Shown here one piece after another: positions 1 to 11,799 of a stretch of DNA of 64,000 nucleotides; the stretch's first letter is position 1, and each line of letters starts with the position of its first letter. Below the pieces are notes generated by a model. That model saw nothing but the letters and a program-made list of their open reading frames with translations, made no database searches and was not told where the DNA came from. The translations under genes and the position numbers were made by a program. This DNA is from Epiperipatus broadwayi (taxonomy: Eukaryota; Onychophora; Udeonychophora; Euonychophora; Peripatidae): positions 10,344,093-10,408,092 of the forward strand of contig JAQFVV010000031.1 of assembly GCA_028023455.1 (NCBI GenBank), in the 5' to 3' direction.

Positions 1-645
1 ATACACATAAACTCTGTTTGGCTTGTGGAGCATTTATCATTTAGTAATTAAAGCATTTCTACTTTAGTCAAATATAAAGGTATATTCATACACATAAACT
101 CTGTTTGGCTTGTGGAGCATTTATAATTTAGTCAAATATAAAAGTATATTCATATACATAAATTCTGTTTGGCTTGTGGAGCATTTATCATTTAGTAATT
201 AAAGCATTTCTAATTTAGTCAAATATAAAGGTATATTCATACACATAAACTCTGTTTGGCTTGTGGAGCATTTATAATTTAGTCAAATATAAAAGTATAT
301 TCATATACATAAATTCTGTTTGGCTTGTGGAGCATTTATCATTTAGTAATTAAATCATTTCTAATTTAGTCAAATATAAAGGTATATTCATACACATAAA
401 CTCTGTTTGGTTTGTGGAGCATTTATAATTTAGTCAAATATAAAGGTATATTCATATACATAAACTCTGCTTGGCTTGTGGAGCATTTATCATTTAGTCA
501 AATATAAAACTATATTCATATACATAAACTCTGTTTGGCTTGTGGAGCATTTATAATTTAGTCAAATATAAAAGTATATTCATATACATAAATTCTGTTT
601 GGCTTGTGGAGCATTTATCATTTAGTAATTAAAGCATTTCTAATC
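1..645. repeat. Tandem satellite with alternating 64- and 87-bp units
   Basis: Nine copies of a unit containing ctgtttggcttgtggagc lie head to tail. Measured from the 'cataaa' preceding each copy (6, 93, 157, 244, 308, 395, 459, 523, 587), the spacings are 87, 64, 87, 64, 87, 64, 64, 64. The long unit differs from the short one by a 23-bp block carrying agtaattaaagcatttc. The first six spacings form three 151-bp dimers and the last two are plain short units. The array is cut by the window start, so its full size is unknown. No coding potential. Confidence 0.95.
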
Positions 646-656
646 CATATAGTAAA

Positions 657-873
657 TACGTTCAAATATTTTTATAAATAAATTTGCGTATAACTATTTC
701 ATAACTTCATTTTATAACGTATGATAAACATGTTCTAATATTTTATAAAATAAATTCTAAGTAATTATTTCATAACTTCACTTTATAACGCATGATAAAG
801 ATGTTTTAATATTTTATAAAACAAATTCTATGTAATTATTTCATAACTTCACTTTATAACGTATGATAAAGAT
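657..873. repeat. 71-bp tandem repeat, three copies
   Basis: The phrase cataacttca recurs at 700, 771 and 842, a period of exactly 71 bp. Each unit also holds tataacg(t/c)atgataaa and taatattttataaa. The array directly follows the 64/87-bp satellite but shares no obvious sequence with it. The third copy runs out near 873. Confidence 0.9.
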
Positions 874-1453
874 GTCTAAACATTCCTATAACATAATTAC
901 CTTCCAGTTTTGCAGTCTAGTTTACTCAAAAGAAGGCGGGTTATTTCATCTATGGAAAGTCATGGCACAGCGTGGAGAGAGTGAAGCCGCTAAATCACCC
1001 CATTGTCATTATAATTCCTCTAGCAAAGCTTTCTTTTTCCATTCTCACGTTTTGTTAAAGCTATATTTTAATGTGTCAAAAGAATTAAGTAATACACTTT
1101 TTTTTTAAAAAAAATTTAATATGTTCTGCCTCTCTGTGTAAAACGAGAGAGAAAAAAAAAGTTCTTTTCTTCCAACGACGTGCCTAATTTGAATACTGCC
1201 TCAGTTTAACTCAAGTATCTTTTTTTTCTTTTTAATGATTGGATAATTAATTTCTTTTCTTTTTATTGAGACAGATAAAAAAAATAAGATGACATAACAT
1301 TTTATTCAAATCCATCAATCACAAAATTAAAAATATGATTTTTTTTAAACAAATCAAAATTTATTGCGTTCCCAATTAGACTGAATCACGCTAGACATTT
1401 TGAATGGGGGGGGATCTTTTGAATATTTATATGAGGAACAGCATATCTGTTTC

Positions 1454-1454
<1 letters not shown>
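874..1454. other. Anonymous A+T-rich stretch
   Basis: An 81-codon open frame begins at the end of the last 71-bp unit (863), but it has no recognisable motif and runs into poly-T, so I do not call it a gene. Otherwise there are only homopolymer runs. Nothing recognisable. Confidence 0.6.
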
Positions 1455-1484
<30 letters not shown>

Positions 1485-1492
1485 GGGGGGGG
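1455..1492. repeat. Compound microsatellite (TA)n(GA)n(G)n
   Basis: A TA run passes directly into a GA run and then a G run. It abuts the left end of the fold-back element that follows. Confidence 0.9.
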
Positions 1493-1865
1493 ATTTGAAA
1501 ACAGACTTTCAAGCTCCCTTCAGCCACCACTCCATCTTATATAACCGATGCATATGACCACATATATGCGAAAAAGATAAATGATCTCCAATATATATAT
1601 TTTGTTCTGAACCAGCACTTATCAGTTGGTCCAGATTATCATCTCCCACACATTATATTAAGATAGCAAATATTCAAACTTTAATGGACAGGTTTCAGTC
1701 TGGATGACTATCTTAATATAAACCGAGCACCGATTATATATGTGTGTAAAAGATGATGATCTGAACCAACTGATGAATGCTGGTTCCCATTTTCCTTTTC
1801 TGTGTGTATATACGATGGACTAGATCGCCGAAGAGAGCTTGAATGTTTGTGTTCAAATCCCCTTT
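1487..1865. mobile_element. Fold-back SINE-like element with tRNA-like ends, copy 1
   Basis: The left part reads gaaccagcacttatcagttgg near 1608 and the right part reads ccaactgatgaatgctggtt near 1763, so the two halves are inverted copies; arms of about 100 bp meet near 1690. Both outer ends resemble a tRNA T-arm with a Pol III B box: ttcaaatcccc on the plus strand near 1852 and the same on the minus strand near 1492. The 51.6-kb element has the same layout, so this is a family. The hammerhead-like core of that copy is eroded here (minus strand about 1600-1625: ctgataa, broken hairpin). Confidence 0.7.
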
Positions 1866-1941
1866 AATTATATCTAAAGATTAGTATATACATTACAATA
1901 ATTAATGCACAAACTGTGTGTTAGTTTATATATATGTAAAA

Positions 1942-2097
1942 TTCTATATTATGTGTTAATATATACATAAATACACGATAAGATAAATAAATAATGTTTC
2001 TATATTTACAAACGGTAATTGTTTATTAGCGTTTGTAAATATAAAAACATTATTTATTTATCTTATTGAGTATGTGTGTAATACACATAATATAGAA
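1942..2097. repeat. Long hairpin
   Basis: The left arm begins ttctatattatgtgtt and the right arm ends aacacataatatagaa-like. The inner arms ataagataaataaataatg and cattatttatttatcttat flank a short loop containing gtaattg. Arms total about 65 bp with few mismatches. Short A+T-rich hairpins of this size are usually remains of small non-autonomous elements. No flanking duplication seen. Confidence 0.8.
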
Positions 2098-3117
2098 ATG
2101 TACATATATATCTACATTATACTTGTATCCAAATAATTATATATATATCACTTTAACCAATATCGATCTACTGCAATAAAAAGGGTTCTCCATGTTTAAT
2201 CGAGTTTCTCCATCTGCAGACTATCTTCTTCACAAGATAGCATTACACTTTCCTATTTCATTCATATATTTCAAGTGTGGTATCTTTCTAGATATTTTGC
2301 AATCTCATGGAATCCAATTTAAGACATAGCTGTCCATCTATTATTATCTCTTTTAGCAATATGCCCTGCCCAGCATTTCATTTACTTATTTCCTTCAACA
2401 ATGTCAACAATACTTGTTTGTTCTCTCTCCGTGCATTCTGTTTTTGATATCTTCTTATTACTCCTTATATACTTTGTTAAATAATTTGAATGAAGTCTCT
2501 GTCAAATGTCCACCTCTCAGATCCAAGAACTGGTTACACATATATGTTTAAAGGTTTTATTTTCAAATGCATAACCATATATATATATATATATATATAT
2601 ATTTCAAGATTAAAACATATGCAACTGATACAACAGGTAATTGAAAACACTCTCTAGTCATAGCACAAGACAGCAAGTTTTATGAAAAATTAGCAGCCCA
2701 TTTTTCTCTCATTAATTCAATTTCTTATACAGAAAGATATCTAAAATTCTGAGACTAGTAAGAATGCATATTTAATAAACCACACATTTAATTGGGATAT
2801 ATTTAATTCCAATTCTGATAATTAAACCAAGTACAGTCCATAAACATTTTATCTCCCCTTTATTTTACCAGATTGCTTAGCCAATATAAAGTAATCCTTT
2901 ATATAAACTATCCTAGATGAATATAAGTTTAATAATTCTAGAAAATGTTTTCAGGCAAGGGTGAAACTATTATTATTCAGAAGTAAACACACATCCATTT
3001 ATATGTGGCCAAATTCAACTTTTTATGGAAGAGCTAATGTAAATTATCATTTTGCATTTTATAAACAATTTGGTAAACAAAAAAAATGCTAATGGCTTTA
3101 TTGCTAGGGAGTTAATA
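2098..3117. other. Anonymous A+T-rich stretch
   Basis: No gene signal on either strand. A TA run lies near 2577-2602. Nothing else stands out. Confidence 0.6.
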
Positions 3118-3215
3118 AGTAAGTCCCAGCTCCAGAATAGTTTCTGGGAAATTATGATCCTGAGTCAGACACTCTATCAACTACACTAAACCACACAGGG
3201 CGATCTGGTAAAGTA
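3118..3215 (-). mobile_element. tRNA-derived SINE head, degraded
   Basis: Read on the minus strand this begins near gccctgtgtggtttag and continues tgtagttgatagag, then gtctgactcaggatca. That order matches a tRNA acceptor end, D-arm (Pol III A box) and anticodon arm. The T-arm and B box that should follow are not recognisable, so it is not a functional tRNA gene. Most likely it is the 5' head of an old SINE. It lies just outside the left end of repeat J at 3308. Confidence 0.5.
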
Positions 3216-3307
3216 AAGGGATGATAAAATATTTCTGGACAATATTTCACTTACTTGATAAGAGCTGAAGTTATATATATTTGAAAATAACATTATATAT
3301 ATATATA

Positions 3308-5911
3308 TTGTAACGGGATGGGGTGGGTGATGGAGAAAACATGTTTGAACTGGGGTGATGGGAGCATCATCATCATCCCACAGGTCAACAACTTAATATG
3401 AAATATCAATAATATGAGATATCAATAATTTATAAAGTATATGCAAAAAGTAATGAGATATTTAATAATAAAATGGGATTAGAGAATCTCTGAGAACATT
3501 GAGAGATCAAACAGTTAACTCATAAGAGCAACTAAAAGCATAATTATACATTCAACCAGCATTATAATAAGTCAAAGTAAGTATAAGTAAATATGAAGAG
3601 AAATAATCACTCATCATGAATGATCCACAATATAATACACCAGTACAGTAAATCAACAGTCAACCTTGTGACTGGATTGGAAATGGGTCTTCTGTAGACC
3701 AGGCTAACTATTGAGCCTTTGCCAGCTTGGGCAATTATATAAACATATCTTGGATGCACCAGCTTAGTGCCCATCCATTAAAATTACACAATAATCAGAA
3801 ATCAAAACAATAATGCTGGGACATTAAAACATGCTGATCATCATCACTGCTCAGGCCACTTGTACTGGCCAACTATAAACTTAAATTTTTAATAAGACTA
3901 AAGTAAAATAAAAAATAATAGTGCATGGGCTTTAAAGAGTATCCTCTTTTGCGCCAACCAGGGTGATGATTGATTATCTCTGGATGCTCAAAGCACTAAA
4001 CACATCCCCATTTATCCGTGTCCGAAATCTAGCTCAGAGAACATGGGCTCTATTACTGTATGTGAACAAGAGATGATGGAATACAATTTTTAACAATTAA
4101 ATACAAGTTTATTAATAACAAAAAAAATTAAAATAAATGATATTTAAGGTCTTATAGGTTAAGGGTTCTGATTTTGAAATGTATTCATTGAGTTACATGA
4201 TTAATAAATTAGGTTTATTCAAACCCATTCAGCACACAGGCATGTGGCTTGATACAAAATAAACATGTTTGAATTAACATTTAATTTAGAAAAATGATCA
4301 AAATTTTACACATAAGTGTCTATATGACACACATTGTTATTTACCATACAATTGACATATATAGGCACACATACGTGCATGAATTTTCTGATTTTGATTA
4401 TAATACAGAATTTCAAATGATCACATTGAGATTTAAATAATTACTATTCAACATTTAAATTGTTACATTAATTTACAAAACGTATAATAAAATATATTCA
4501 AATTATATAAAATACAATAAATGATTGAAGTTTCAGTTAAATGAAATACATTTTACATACTAGGTTTACTGAAACACGTATATATAATTTGCACAGACGT
4601 GCAAAACATTAATTTATATACATAACATTTGTATTTATCACAATAAAATTATTAAAGATTATTTCGCAATTTAATCCTCTTTGCTGAATATAATCTTTTT
4701 CTTTAAAATAAGAACTATCAAATTTTTGACAGTTAATTGATTTAAAATGTCTTTTTTTTTTCTAGTCTAAAAGATTTTTGGAAATCTTTTTCTAGATTAT
4801 TAATTATAACTTTCTTTGTAGTTTTTTTTTCTTTCTAAATTATAAATATAACTTTAAACAGTTTTTTTTCTTCTAATAAACGATTTTAAACTAATATCAT
4901 TTTATATATTTCTATCAGTTATAAAAATGTCATTTTACTAAGGAAATTGTTTAAAACTTCCTTATCATATATAACGCTACTTACCACCAGTTGTATATAC
5001 GTTTATCCATGTTTCTCTGCCTTTCAGCAAGCTGGAAGATTTTTTTCTTGGTGAGTTTGGTTTTAGTGATTGTCATCATCAGGTCAAAGTATAATCCATC
5101 TATAATGTTGGTCCATAATTGGTCTCCCGTCTGTGTAGAATTGTTCCAGACAAGCAGCTGTCCTTTCTATGTTTAAGGCTAAGAATTTCAGCACAAAGAA
5201 GTGGGTCATTTACTCCATGTGAATTCAAACTCCTACTAAGGAAAACAGTCTATTATCTTGCCTTCAACTACACCAACCTATGGTAGCTATTCTGCAAATT
5301 CTCTGGTCAGCTAAAACCAACTGCTGCACTTCATCAAGTTGCAGTAAAATATTGAAACCAATTTTCAGCTGACCGTTCTTATAAAAATTATTATCCAGAC
5401 TATGCAGTAACCCAGTTGGCCACTGCTTAAAATACTACAACCAGACTCCTCTGGTCAACTCTTACAAACTACAAGCAAAAACTAACTGATATATATTTTT
5501 TATCAGTCTTTTATAACCTCATCTGAGGTGTTAACAACACTTGATTAAAAACAGAGTTTTTATTTTTCTCTCATGAATCCCTTTGTAAACATATACATGT
5601 TTTTACTCAGGGGATTTCCAATAGGTAAAAATTTTGTTTAATTAATTAAAATTCCAAAATCAGAGTAATAATTAATAATAATGCAATATTTATGTTTATT
5701 CAGACCTTTTTAAAATATTAATTTCATAATGAAATTTTACTTTAGACCCAGAGTTATTTAACCCTTTAATTATTATTATTTTATTTTAGGAAATATAAAA
5801 AAAATCTACAAAAATTTATCCTGTGTTTATTTCTAGTTTTCCTTTATTTTATGTATATATTTATGCACACACACTATATTAGTGTGTGTGATGTAACTCA
5901 ACTGGTTACAA
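3308..5911 (+). mobile_element. Dispersed repeat family J, longest copy
   Basis: The element starts TTGTAAC at 3308 and ends GTTACAA at 5905-5911, a 7-bp terminal inverted repeat sitting in TA-rich flanks. Much of the 5' half is matched by 59420-61555 on the same strand, including gctgatcatcatca, actggccaactataaactta and ccagcttggg. Its 3' 270 bp are matched in inverse orientation at 57934-58185, which also begins exactly at TTGTAAC. That shared precise end supports a real transposition boundary. No transposase or RT frame is visible, so it is non-autonomous or decayed. Class is uncertain: a DNA transposon is suggested by the ends only. Confidence 0.65.
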
Positions 5912-5963
5912 TATATATATATATATATGTGTGTGCGTGTGTGTGTGAGCGTGTGTGTGTGTA
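5908..5963. repeat. (TA)n(TG)n microsatellite
   Basis: A TA run followed by TG runs interrupted by single C and GA steps, immediately beyond the 3' end of repeat J. Confidence 0.9.
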
Positions 5964-5996
5964 ATAATGCTCAAAGCTAAATGGGTTTGTAAGCAA

Positions 5997-6241
5997 TCAT
6001 TAAAAGCCAGTTAACACTTAGACAATCTCAATATCATTAACAATCAACAATTTCAAACTGTTGTCAAGCCAATCTATGTGGTTAAGTTGCAATATGTAGT
6101 ATCTATTTAAGTATATTGAACCATTAATAAAGGTGGGGCATCCATATATATTATTAACAGAATGTTGCCTTGACAACAGTTTGAAATTGTTGATTGCTAA
6201 TGATATTGAGATTGTCTAAGTGTTGACAGGCTTGTAATGAT
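5997..6241. mobile_element. Palindromic MITE-like element
   Basis: The left arm (5997-6070) and right arm (6168-6241) are inverted copies of about 74 bp with few mismatches, for example gacaatctcaatatcatta against taatgatattgagattgtc. The spacer of about 100 bp contains no frame. I see no clear target-site duplication. Upstream (5963-5996) the phrase aatgctcaaagctaaatggg resembles aatgcttaaagctaaatggt near 38807. Confidence 0.8.
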
Positions 6242-7009
6242 ATATATATATAAAAACAAATTACAGTCATTTAATTAATAATGCTAGCTCAAAATTTAGA
6301 TAGATAAATAAATATATAGATAGGCAGACAGACAAATAAATAAAAAATAAATTATGATGAATAGATACATTAATATAAGTCAATGTCTGTTTATTGCAGT
6401 TTTTCACTATGAGATAACAATGCTGTTGTTTATTGATAAATATTTTAACAACTTTTCTACTTGATTACATTTTCTATTTAAGAATAGATAGATATCTATT
6501 AATCATTCAATATTGGATAACCAACTAATTAAAAAAAAATCAGTACCCTATATAGGAAAGCAGTAAATGAGAAGATAAAATGCATTACATAAATCAAGCA
6601 TTGGATGGTGATCGGGATTTATGTTTTACCGTTTTTGATTTACTATCTAAATGAACAATGCTAGATACCCATCAACTGATTAATAAATAATTGATTCTTT
6701 AGTTGACAGTAGTTGAGAACTTGAAAAAAAGCACAAACAATTCAATGTTATCTCAATTTGGACCTTGAATTATGTCACTAGCAAGTAGATGATAGCTGTC
6801 CAAATGATAACCAAACCTTAAATACATGACAAAGATTTTATGAGAAAAGGGTGGCCACCCTTATCTCTACTTTTCTTTCTATATATATCTAAGCCATTCA
6901 TAAGTATTTAGGTTTGAAAGCTTGAAGCTTTAAATATCTTCACAATTAACTCACTAAGTCCAAATCATAAATGTACAATATGAAATCCCATGATTTATTT
7001 CTGTTTTTT
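6242..7009. other. Anonymous A+T-rich stretch
   Basis: No gene signal. TA and GATA-like runs near 6240 and 6300-6345. The LINE reading frame that follows stops being recognisable near 7010. Confidence 0.6.
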
Positions 7010-7590
7010 AAGTTGAATTAACAGTATTTTGATATGGCATTGAATCAAGTGCACTTTCAAAATCTAACTGCATAGCCATTGGGGCATATCTTCTTTTAAT
7101 TACTGAGTTAATGATGGTTTTGTATATTAGTACTGCTTGACTTGTCAATGAGCCCTTTTTTGCATACTGATATTGTGATATTAGTGGTATTATATATGGT
7201 TCATTTTTTTCTTTTAAAACTTTGTCCAGAAATTTTTATTCCCAAAGGCTCCATTGAGATTGTCACAGATTGGAGACTGTGGCAATTGATGCTTGTTTTT
7301 TAATGAAGGGAACCATTGAAACCATATATAGCCCTTGTATATTGTATAGCTTTTGTGGTAATTGATTTGCAAGCTAGCACAGGTACATGTTTGTAAATTG
7401 GTTGAGATGTGACAATACATATTGTGAGATTCCTGATGGTCCTGGGTTAAATGTAGCTGGTAGTGATGCTAGAATGAGTGCAAAATCTGCAATTTCAAAG
7501 TATGTCTCTGTTTCTGGTTTTCCAAAAACAAATTTCTGGGGAATTAAATTGGTTATGCTTTGCTAACTTGTCTTTGAAGTACTGATACAT
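7010..7590 (-). pseudogene. LINE ORF2 reverse transcriptase N-terminal part, broken
   Basis: Downstream of the endonuclease the minus strand gives MYQYFKDKLA near 7590, then a 68-codon open piece (7420-7214) ending NLNGAFGNKNFWTKF. After one stop it continues ISQYQYAKKGSLTSQAVLIY and QLDFESALDSMPY near 7060-7030. The last phrase fits RT motif A (aspartate then A-L-D) and the one before it the fingers region that precedes it. The YADD box and thumb are absent. The remnant is inactive. Confidence 0.75.
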
Positions 7591-7953
7591 AGGTTGAATC
7601 ATTATGTCCAGCTGTGATTTTCCCATCCCATTCTAGTGCCATGGGAACTCTATTCATGGATGGATAGCCCATCGAATGAATCTGCGGATCCATGTGTGTT
7701 GTTGTGTTAGACAAATTCTTTCTTTTAATTGCTACATATTGCTTTAGTTTATTGCCTGTTTGATTATGTGTCAGCTTTATTATGTTTCCTTGATTGTTTT
7801 TTACATGATGATTCTTTTGTGTAGCTCATCTGCTAATGTGATTAGTTTAGAGAAGGGGGTTGATTTTTTTGAGTAATATGATTAATATTGAATGAGAGAA
7901 TGTGTGTATATGCTATGTATTTAGAGATTGGGTCAAGTTGCATCTGATTTAGC

Positions 7954-8700
7954 TTATTTACCATGATATGTTTCTGAGAAGAGGAACTCTGGGCAGTTGT
8001 CTGGTAGGAGGATACATATTGTCTTTTGTATGTTAGTGATCTTATTGTAGTATATGTTTAAATTTAATTTTATTATTTGTGCCACATGATCAGAAAATGG
8101 GAAGGGGAGAGTCTTACTTCGATTGAGTGATGTAACATTGGAGAATATGAGTGTGCCATGATGGCTGATATAAAAAAATATTGAGTTCAGTGAGAGAAAA
8201 CAATCACCACTCATAATTGGTATTGCAAGTTGATTTATCTATTCACTTTGGAACAAACTTTTGATGGCTCATATTAAAATCTCCAGCAAATATAATGGGG
8301 TGGGGATTGAATGCTAACAGGAAGTTAATGGTTAAAATTATTCTTTTAATTACAATAGGCCTGAGGGAAATATATATAAATATAATGTTAATTGAAAAAC
8401 TTCTGTGATTAAAAGTAGTTATCAGAATATTGGAGTGTATGGAAATTATTTTAAATGATGTAAAGGGGCATTCTTGGCTGATAAATATATGTGTGTCACT
8501 TGATGGTGCTGATGTGTACCTCGAGCATGTGCAAAAACCAAGTTTATTCATATGTGTAACTGGTTGATTTGGTATTCATTATATATTTTTGTTTTTAGTA
8601 GACACAATTTGCTGGGTGGTATTGTCTATCCATTTAGGAATTTGTTGTGTTTTTTTTAAGTTTAAACCTCAGATGTTAAGTGCTGTTATTTTTATTTTCA
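7954..8700 (-). pseudogene. LINE ORF2 APE-like endonuclease domain, broken
   Basis: The domain nicks target DNA to prime reverse transcription. On the minus strand the start resembles the usual N-terminus (TALNIRGLNLKKTQQIPKW, near 8700-8640). A stretch from 8551 to 8243 ends PIIFAGDFNMSHQKF, carrying the GDFN catalytic motif. After a frame change the piece from 8214 to 7954 carries PFPFSDHVAQIIKLNL, the C-terminal SDH motif. These three landmarks in order are diagnostic of APE endonucleases. At least two frame changes make it non-functional. Confidence 0.8.
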
Positions 8701-8735
8701 TATTGTTTAATGTTGTATAGGGGGGGTGCACAATT

Positions 8736-10110
8736 TTACTGAAGTGTGTGACTTTCATTTTCTTCCTTTTGTAAGTTTATCTTGCTTGAAGGGGGGTTAG
8801 TGATGTTTGTTGGTTCTGTATATATTCGTTGAATGAAGTCACTATCTCTGACTTTTTCAAAATCTTTTGAATATTGAGAGGTTGATTTCATTTTCATATT
8901 TTTATCTATTGTTTGTTTTATCGAATTTAATTGGCTATATTCCAAATCATTGGTTTTTATTTTTTTTTATTTTCTAATGTTTTCTTTGGTTTTGCTTGTT
9001 TTCTTTTGCTTTTCAGAGGTGTGTTTTTAATTACTGGAAAGCACTGTATGATGGCATCCATTATTTCAGTTGTTGTTTTGTTTATAATTGTGTGCTCTGC
9101 TTGATCATTATCTCCATTTAACAGTCCTTGCATTTTTTTTTTATAAGTAAGCAATTTCATTTTCCATTGAATTATCACTAAGTATTTTTGCCCAGGGGTT
9201 GAAGTTTTCATCTTCTTCATTTGTGTTTGTTTTAATTGTCAAATCCATTGATATAATTGGGGGAGGGGGGTCTATAGTTTCATTTTTATTTGTTTTAATT
9301 GTCGATTTTATTGCCTTGAATGGGGGGAAATCTATGTTTTCTGCTGCCTGGATTTGTGTGTACTATCTGGATTCTCTTCTAATCTTTGTGAGGGGGGGAT
9401 TCTTCTTTTTTCCTAAATATACTTCTTCATTGCATTGTGTCACCATGAAGCCTCTTTTGTCACAGGCAAAACAATGTGACTTTAATCCTTTGTCACAGGC
9501 AAAACAATGTGACTTTAATCCTTGGATATATAAGCATAGCATGGCTTCTTGGTTTATTATGTGTGTTGGTATGTTTTCTGGGTCTATTTTTATGTAACTT
9601 TACTTTATATTCAAAGCTATTTGTAAATAGGGGACTGATGTTTCTTTGAGGTGTATATGGAAATCATCCAAGTTATATCCAAAGTAGGCATTTTTAATGC
9701 TCTGGTGATAATCTTGTATCTGCTTTTATCAACTCATACTGTGGCAAAATTTCTTCGAGTTTTAATGTATTTTTTAAATAGTTTCCTTTGTGTAGCTTCA
9801 TAAAACTCAGCTGCTACATATGGTCACCTATGGATTGTATTGTCTCCAGAAAATTATTTTTATTTAGTGCTTCAATTAGGAGTGCCTTGAGAAAATGGTA
9901 GAGAGTGTGGTGATTGTCTGTTACAGCCAACACTATTGATTTTCTCGGTAAAAAATCTTTTGAATGTTGCAAAACATGTTCTTGGTATCATGTTATTGAA
10001 CCTCTCCCCAATCTATTTAAGCAGTTCATCTTTTCATTGTGTGTAGGAAGGCTCAATTTCATCCTGATTTACTAGATCTAAATCTTTAAGATCATCTGAT
10101 GTAGTTTTTT
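8736..10110 (-). pseudogene. LINE ORF1 (Gag-like, zinc knuckle), broken
   Basis: ORF1 of a non-LTR element encodes an RNA-binding protein that coats the element RNA. Recognisable blocks in order are an acidic stretch with DDLKDLDLVNQDEIEPSYTQ (about 10100-10040), a middle region, a cysteine block HCFACDKRGFMVTQC (about 9485-9435), and a lysine-rich tail ending near 8736. The knuckle has C-X2-C-X9-C spacing, but the position expected to be histidine is phenylalanine. A fragment carrying HCFACDKGLKS is duplicated just upstream. Several stops and frame changes separate the blocks, so no protein is made. Confidence 0.7.
9457..9523 (-). repeat. 33-bp tandem duplication inside the ORF1 zinc knuckle
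   Basis: The unit containing gtcacaggcaaaacaatgtg occurs twice with a period of exactly 33 bp. Thirty-three is a multiple of three, so the frame is kept and the first half of the knuckle (HCFAC) is repeated. The two units are essentially identical, implying a younger event than the surrounding decay. Confidence 0.9.
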
Positions 10111-10420
10111 TTTAAATCTAGGATTTTTCCCAGGTTTACATTATTTTGGTAATTTTTGGCTATTATTGCATATGTCTTCCTTGTGTTTTCAGAAAGAGCA
10201 GCTTCCTGATTAAGCGATTGGGCAGTCACTGTTCACAAGATTTTTTTTTTTATATATTTTTTTCTTCATTCTCTATTTTTTTTTTTTTTGACTCTTACTT
10301 TTTCAGAATTTTTCTCTTTTTATATTTTTGGTGTTTCTCTACCTTATACCCTCATATATTTATAAGTGTGCCTGCCCATGTCTATGGTCAATTAATAGTC
10401 AATGTGTTTCAGTTATAAAA

Positions 10421-11174
10421 TGACATACACTTGCCAATATTTATATATTATTAGCAATCTTTATTTAGTATCTCTTGTAATTTCAAAAATAAATAATTGT
10501 TTGCAGTATTTTTTAAAATTTTGATTTTACCTAAACTTTGTATAATCAATGGGTAGTTTTTTTACCCTATTTTGGATAACAAAACATTATTTTGCTGTTC
10601 TTTTATTGACAATACCAGAATCATTATTTTATGAGGGCCATTAATTATCAGATGGATAATTTATATTAACGGTTACAAAAAATCAGTTCACTACCAAAAA
10701 TTATAATTAAGAATTTTTATGCCACGTGACTTCCATAATAAGGATTTGACATAATTGTTAATACTTCTGTCTACCAAGCCCATGACTACGGATTTAAGCT
10801 CAGACAGAATAAACTTTCAATTTTTTCAGATGACAAACAAGCTTACATTTTTTTTCTTCTAGGAGTACAATTAATGGCCACACCAAAAAGCCATCTAATA
10901 ATGGTCAATAAATGGTTTTCTAGTTATTGTGTAGAGAGTATTACCTGTAAAAATAAAAGAAAACAGGCATAATATGATATGGCTTTTACTTTTACTATAA
11001 TAACAGTCAGAATAGTAAAAATATTTAGTCTATAGTAATCTTTATTTAGAATCTTTAACAGTCATTTCCGGATGAAGCTTTTTTTCTATTTATACCACTT
11101 AGAGATTGTATGATTAAAGCATCACACAAACCATTAATTATTTAAGTTATAACAAGAATTTCCTTTAAACCATC
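10421..11174. other. Anonymous A+T-rich stretch
   Basis: No supported gene or element. The frame spanning 10146-10418 on the plus strand is mostly poly-phenylalanine from T runs opposite the LINE ORF1 and is not a gene. Confidence 0.6.
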
Positions 11175-11305
11175 AAACATCACATGGACACCATTCTTTA
11201 TGCATACACAAGCTGTTTTTCTTAGAGGCAAAACCTTCTTGCATCCATTGAATACTCTGATTTGCACTGAGTGGTGCTACTGTATGGAGAGTTTTACCTC
11301 TGTGA
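11175..11305. mobile_element. Fold-back family F, short copy 1
   Basis: It contains the family end attctttatgcatacaca, then ggcaaaac, then jumps straight to tgcatccattgaatactctg and gtggtgctactgtatggaga. The whole middle, including the hammerhead-like core found in other copies, is missing, so this is an internally deleted derivative. Confidence 0.7.
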
Positions 11306-11799
11306 AGATTTTCCTTTCTGAGAGTAAAGATAGATGTCACTAATATATATTTTAAGATTACAATGTAAGCCTTGATTAGTGATTGATATTTATCTGATCT
11401 AACTCAGGTATAGCATTTTCTACAGATTCAATGCTCATAGAATTGTGATAACTTCCTTATCAATGATGAAGATTATATCTCATAACAATGATCTCACTTA
11501 TAGTTAGCACTTAATTTAACTGACATTTAAATATCATAGCCTTTATCTTCCACTCAGAAAGACTACATACAATTCAATAATATATAGATAACGATTGTCT
11601 AAGAGCTAGCTATGAAATAAACATTAAGATTATTTTGAAATTCCTTAGAATTTAATTTTTTTTTTCCACTTTTATTTGAACCCGCTAACAACAACACACG
11701 ATATTCTTTGTGCATAAATACTTTGATATATATTGTACTGTAATAGTTCAAAAGAGCATCTGTTATTGTTTAAATATAGGTTTTCTATAATATTTATCA
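11306..11799. other. Anonymous A+T-rich stretch
   Basis: Nothing recognised on either strand. Confidence 0.5.

Larger units (their letters stand above)
7010..10420 (-). mobile_element. Degraded APE-type non-LTR retrotransposon
   Basis: Reading the minus strand from 10420 down, there is a basic ORF1 with a zinc knuckle, then an endonuclease region with GDFN and SDH motifs, then the start of a reverse transcriptase with a motif A-like DFESALDS. This order is that of APE-encoding LINEs. Frames are broken by many stops and shifts, so the copy is dead. The 3' half of the RT and the tail are missing below about 7010, either deleted or too diverged to see. The clade cannot be fixed by eye. Confidence 0.85.

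Noticed and set aside
1-645. CRISPR-like regular repeats
   Set aside because: Units are contiguous or nearly so, with spacers that are themselves repeated, in an animal-type genome. This is a satellite.
9199-10418. Plus-strand frames rich in Phe, Val and Ser at 9199-9597 and 10146-10418
   Set aside because: They are antisense shadows of the lysine- and proline-rich LINE ORF1 on the minus strand and of T runs.
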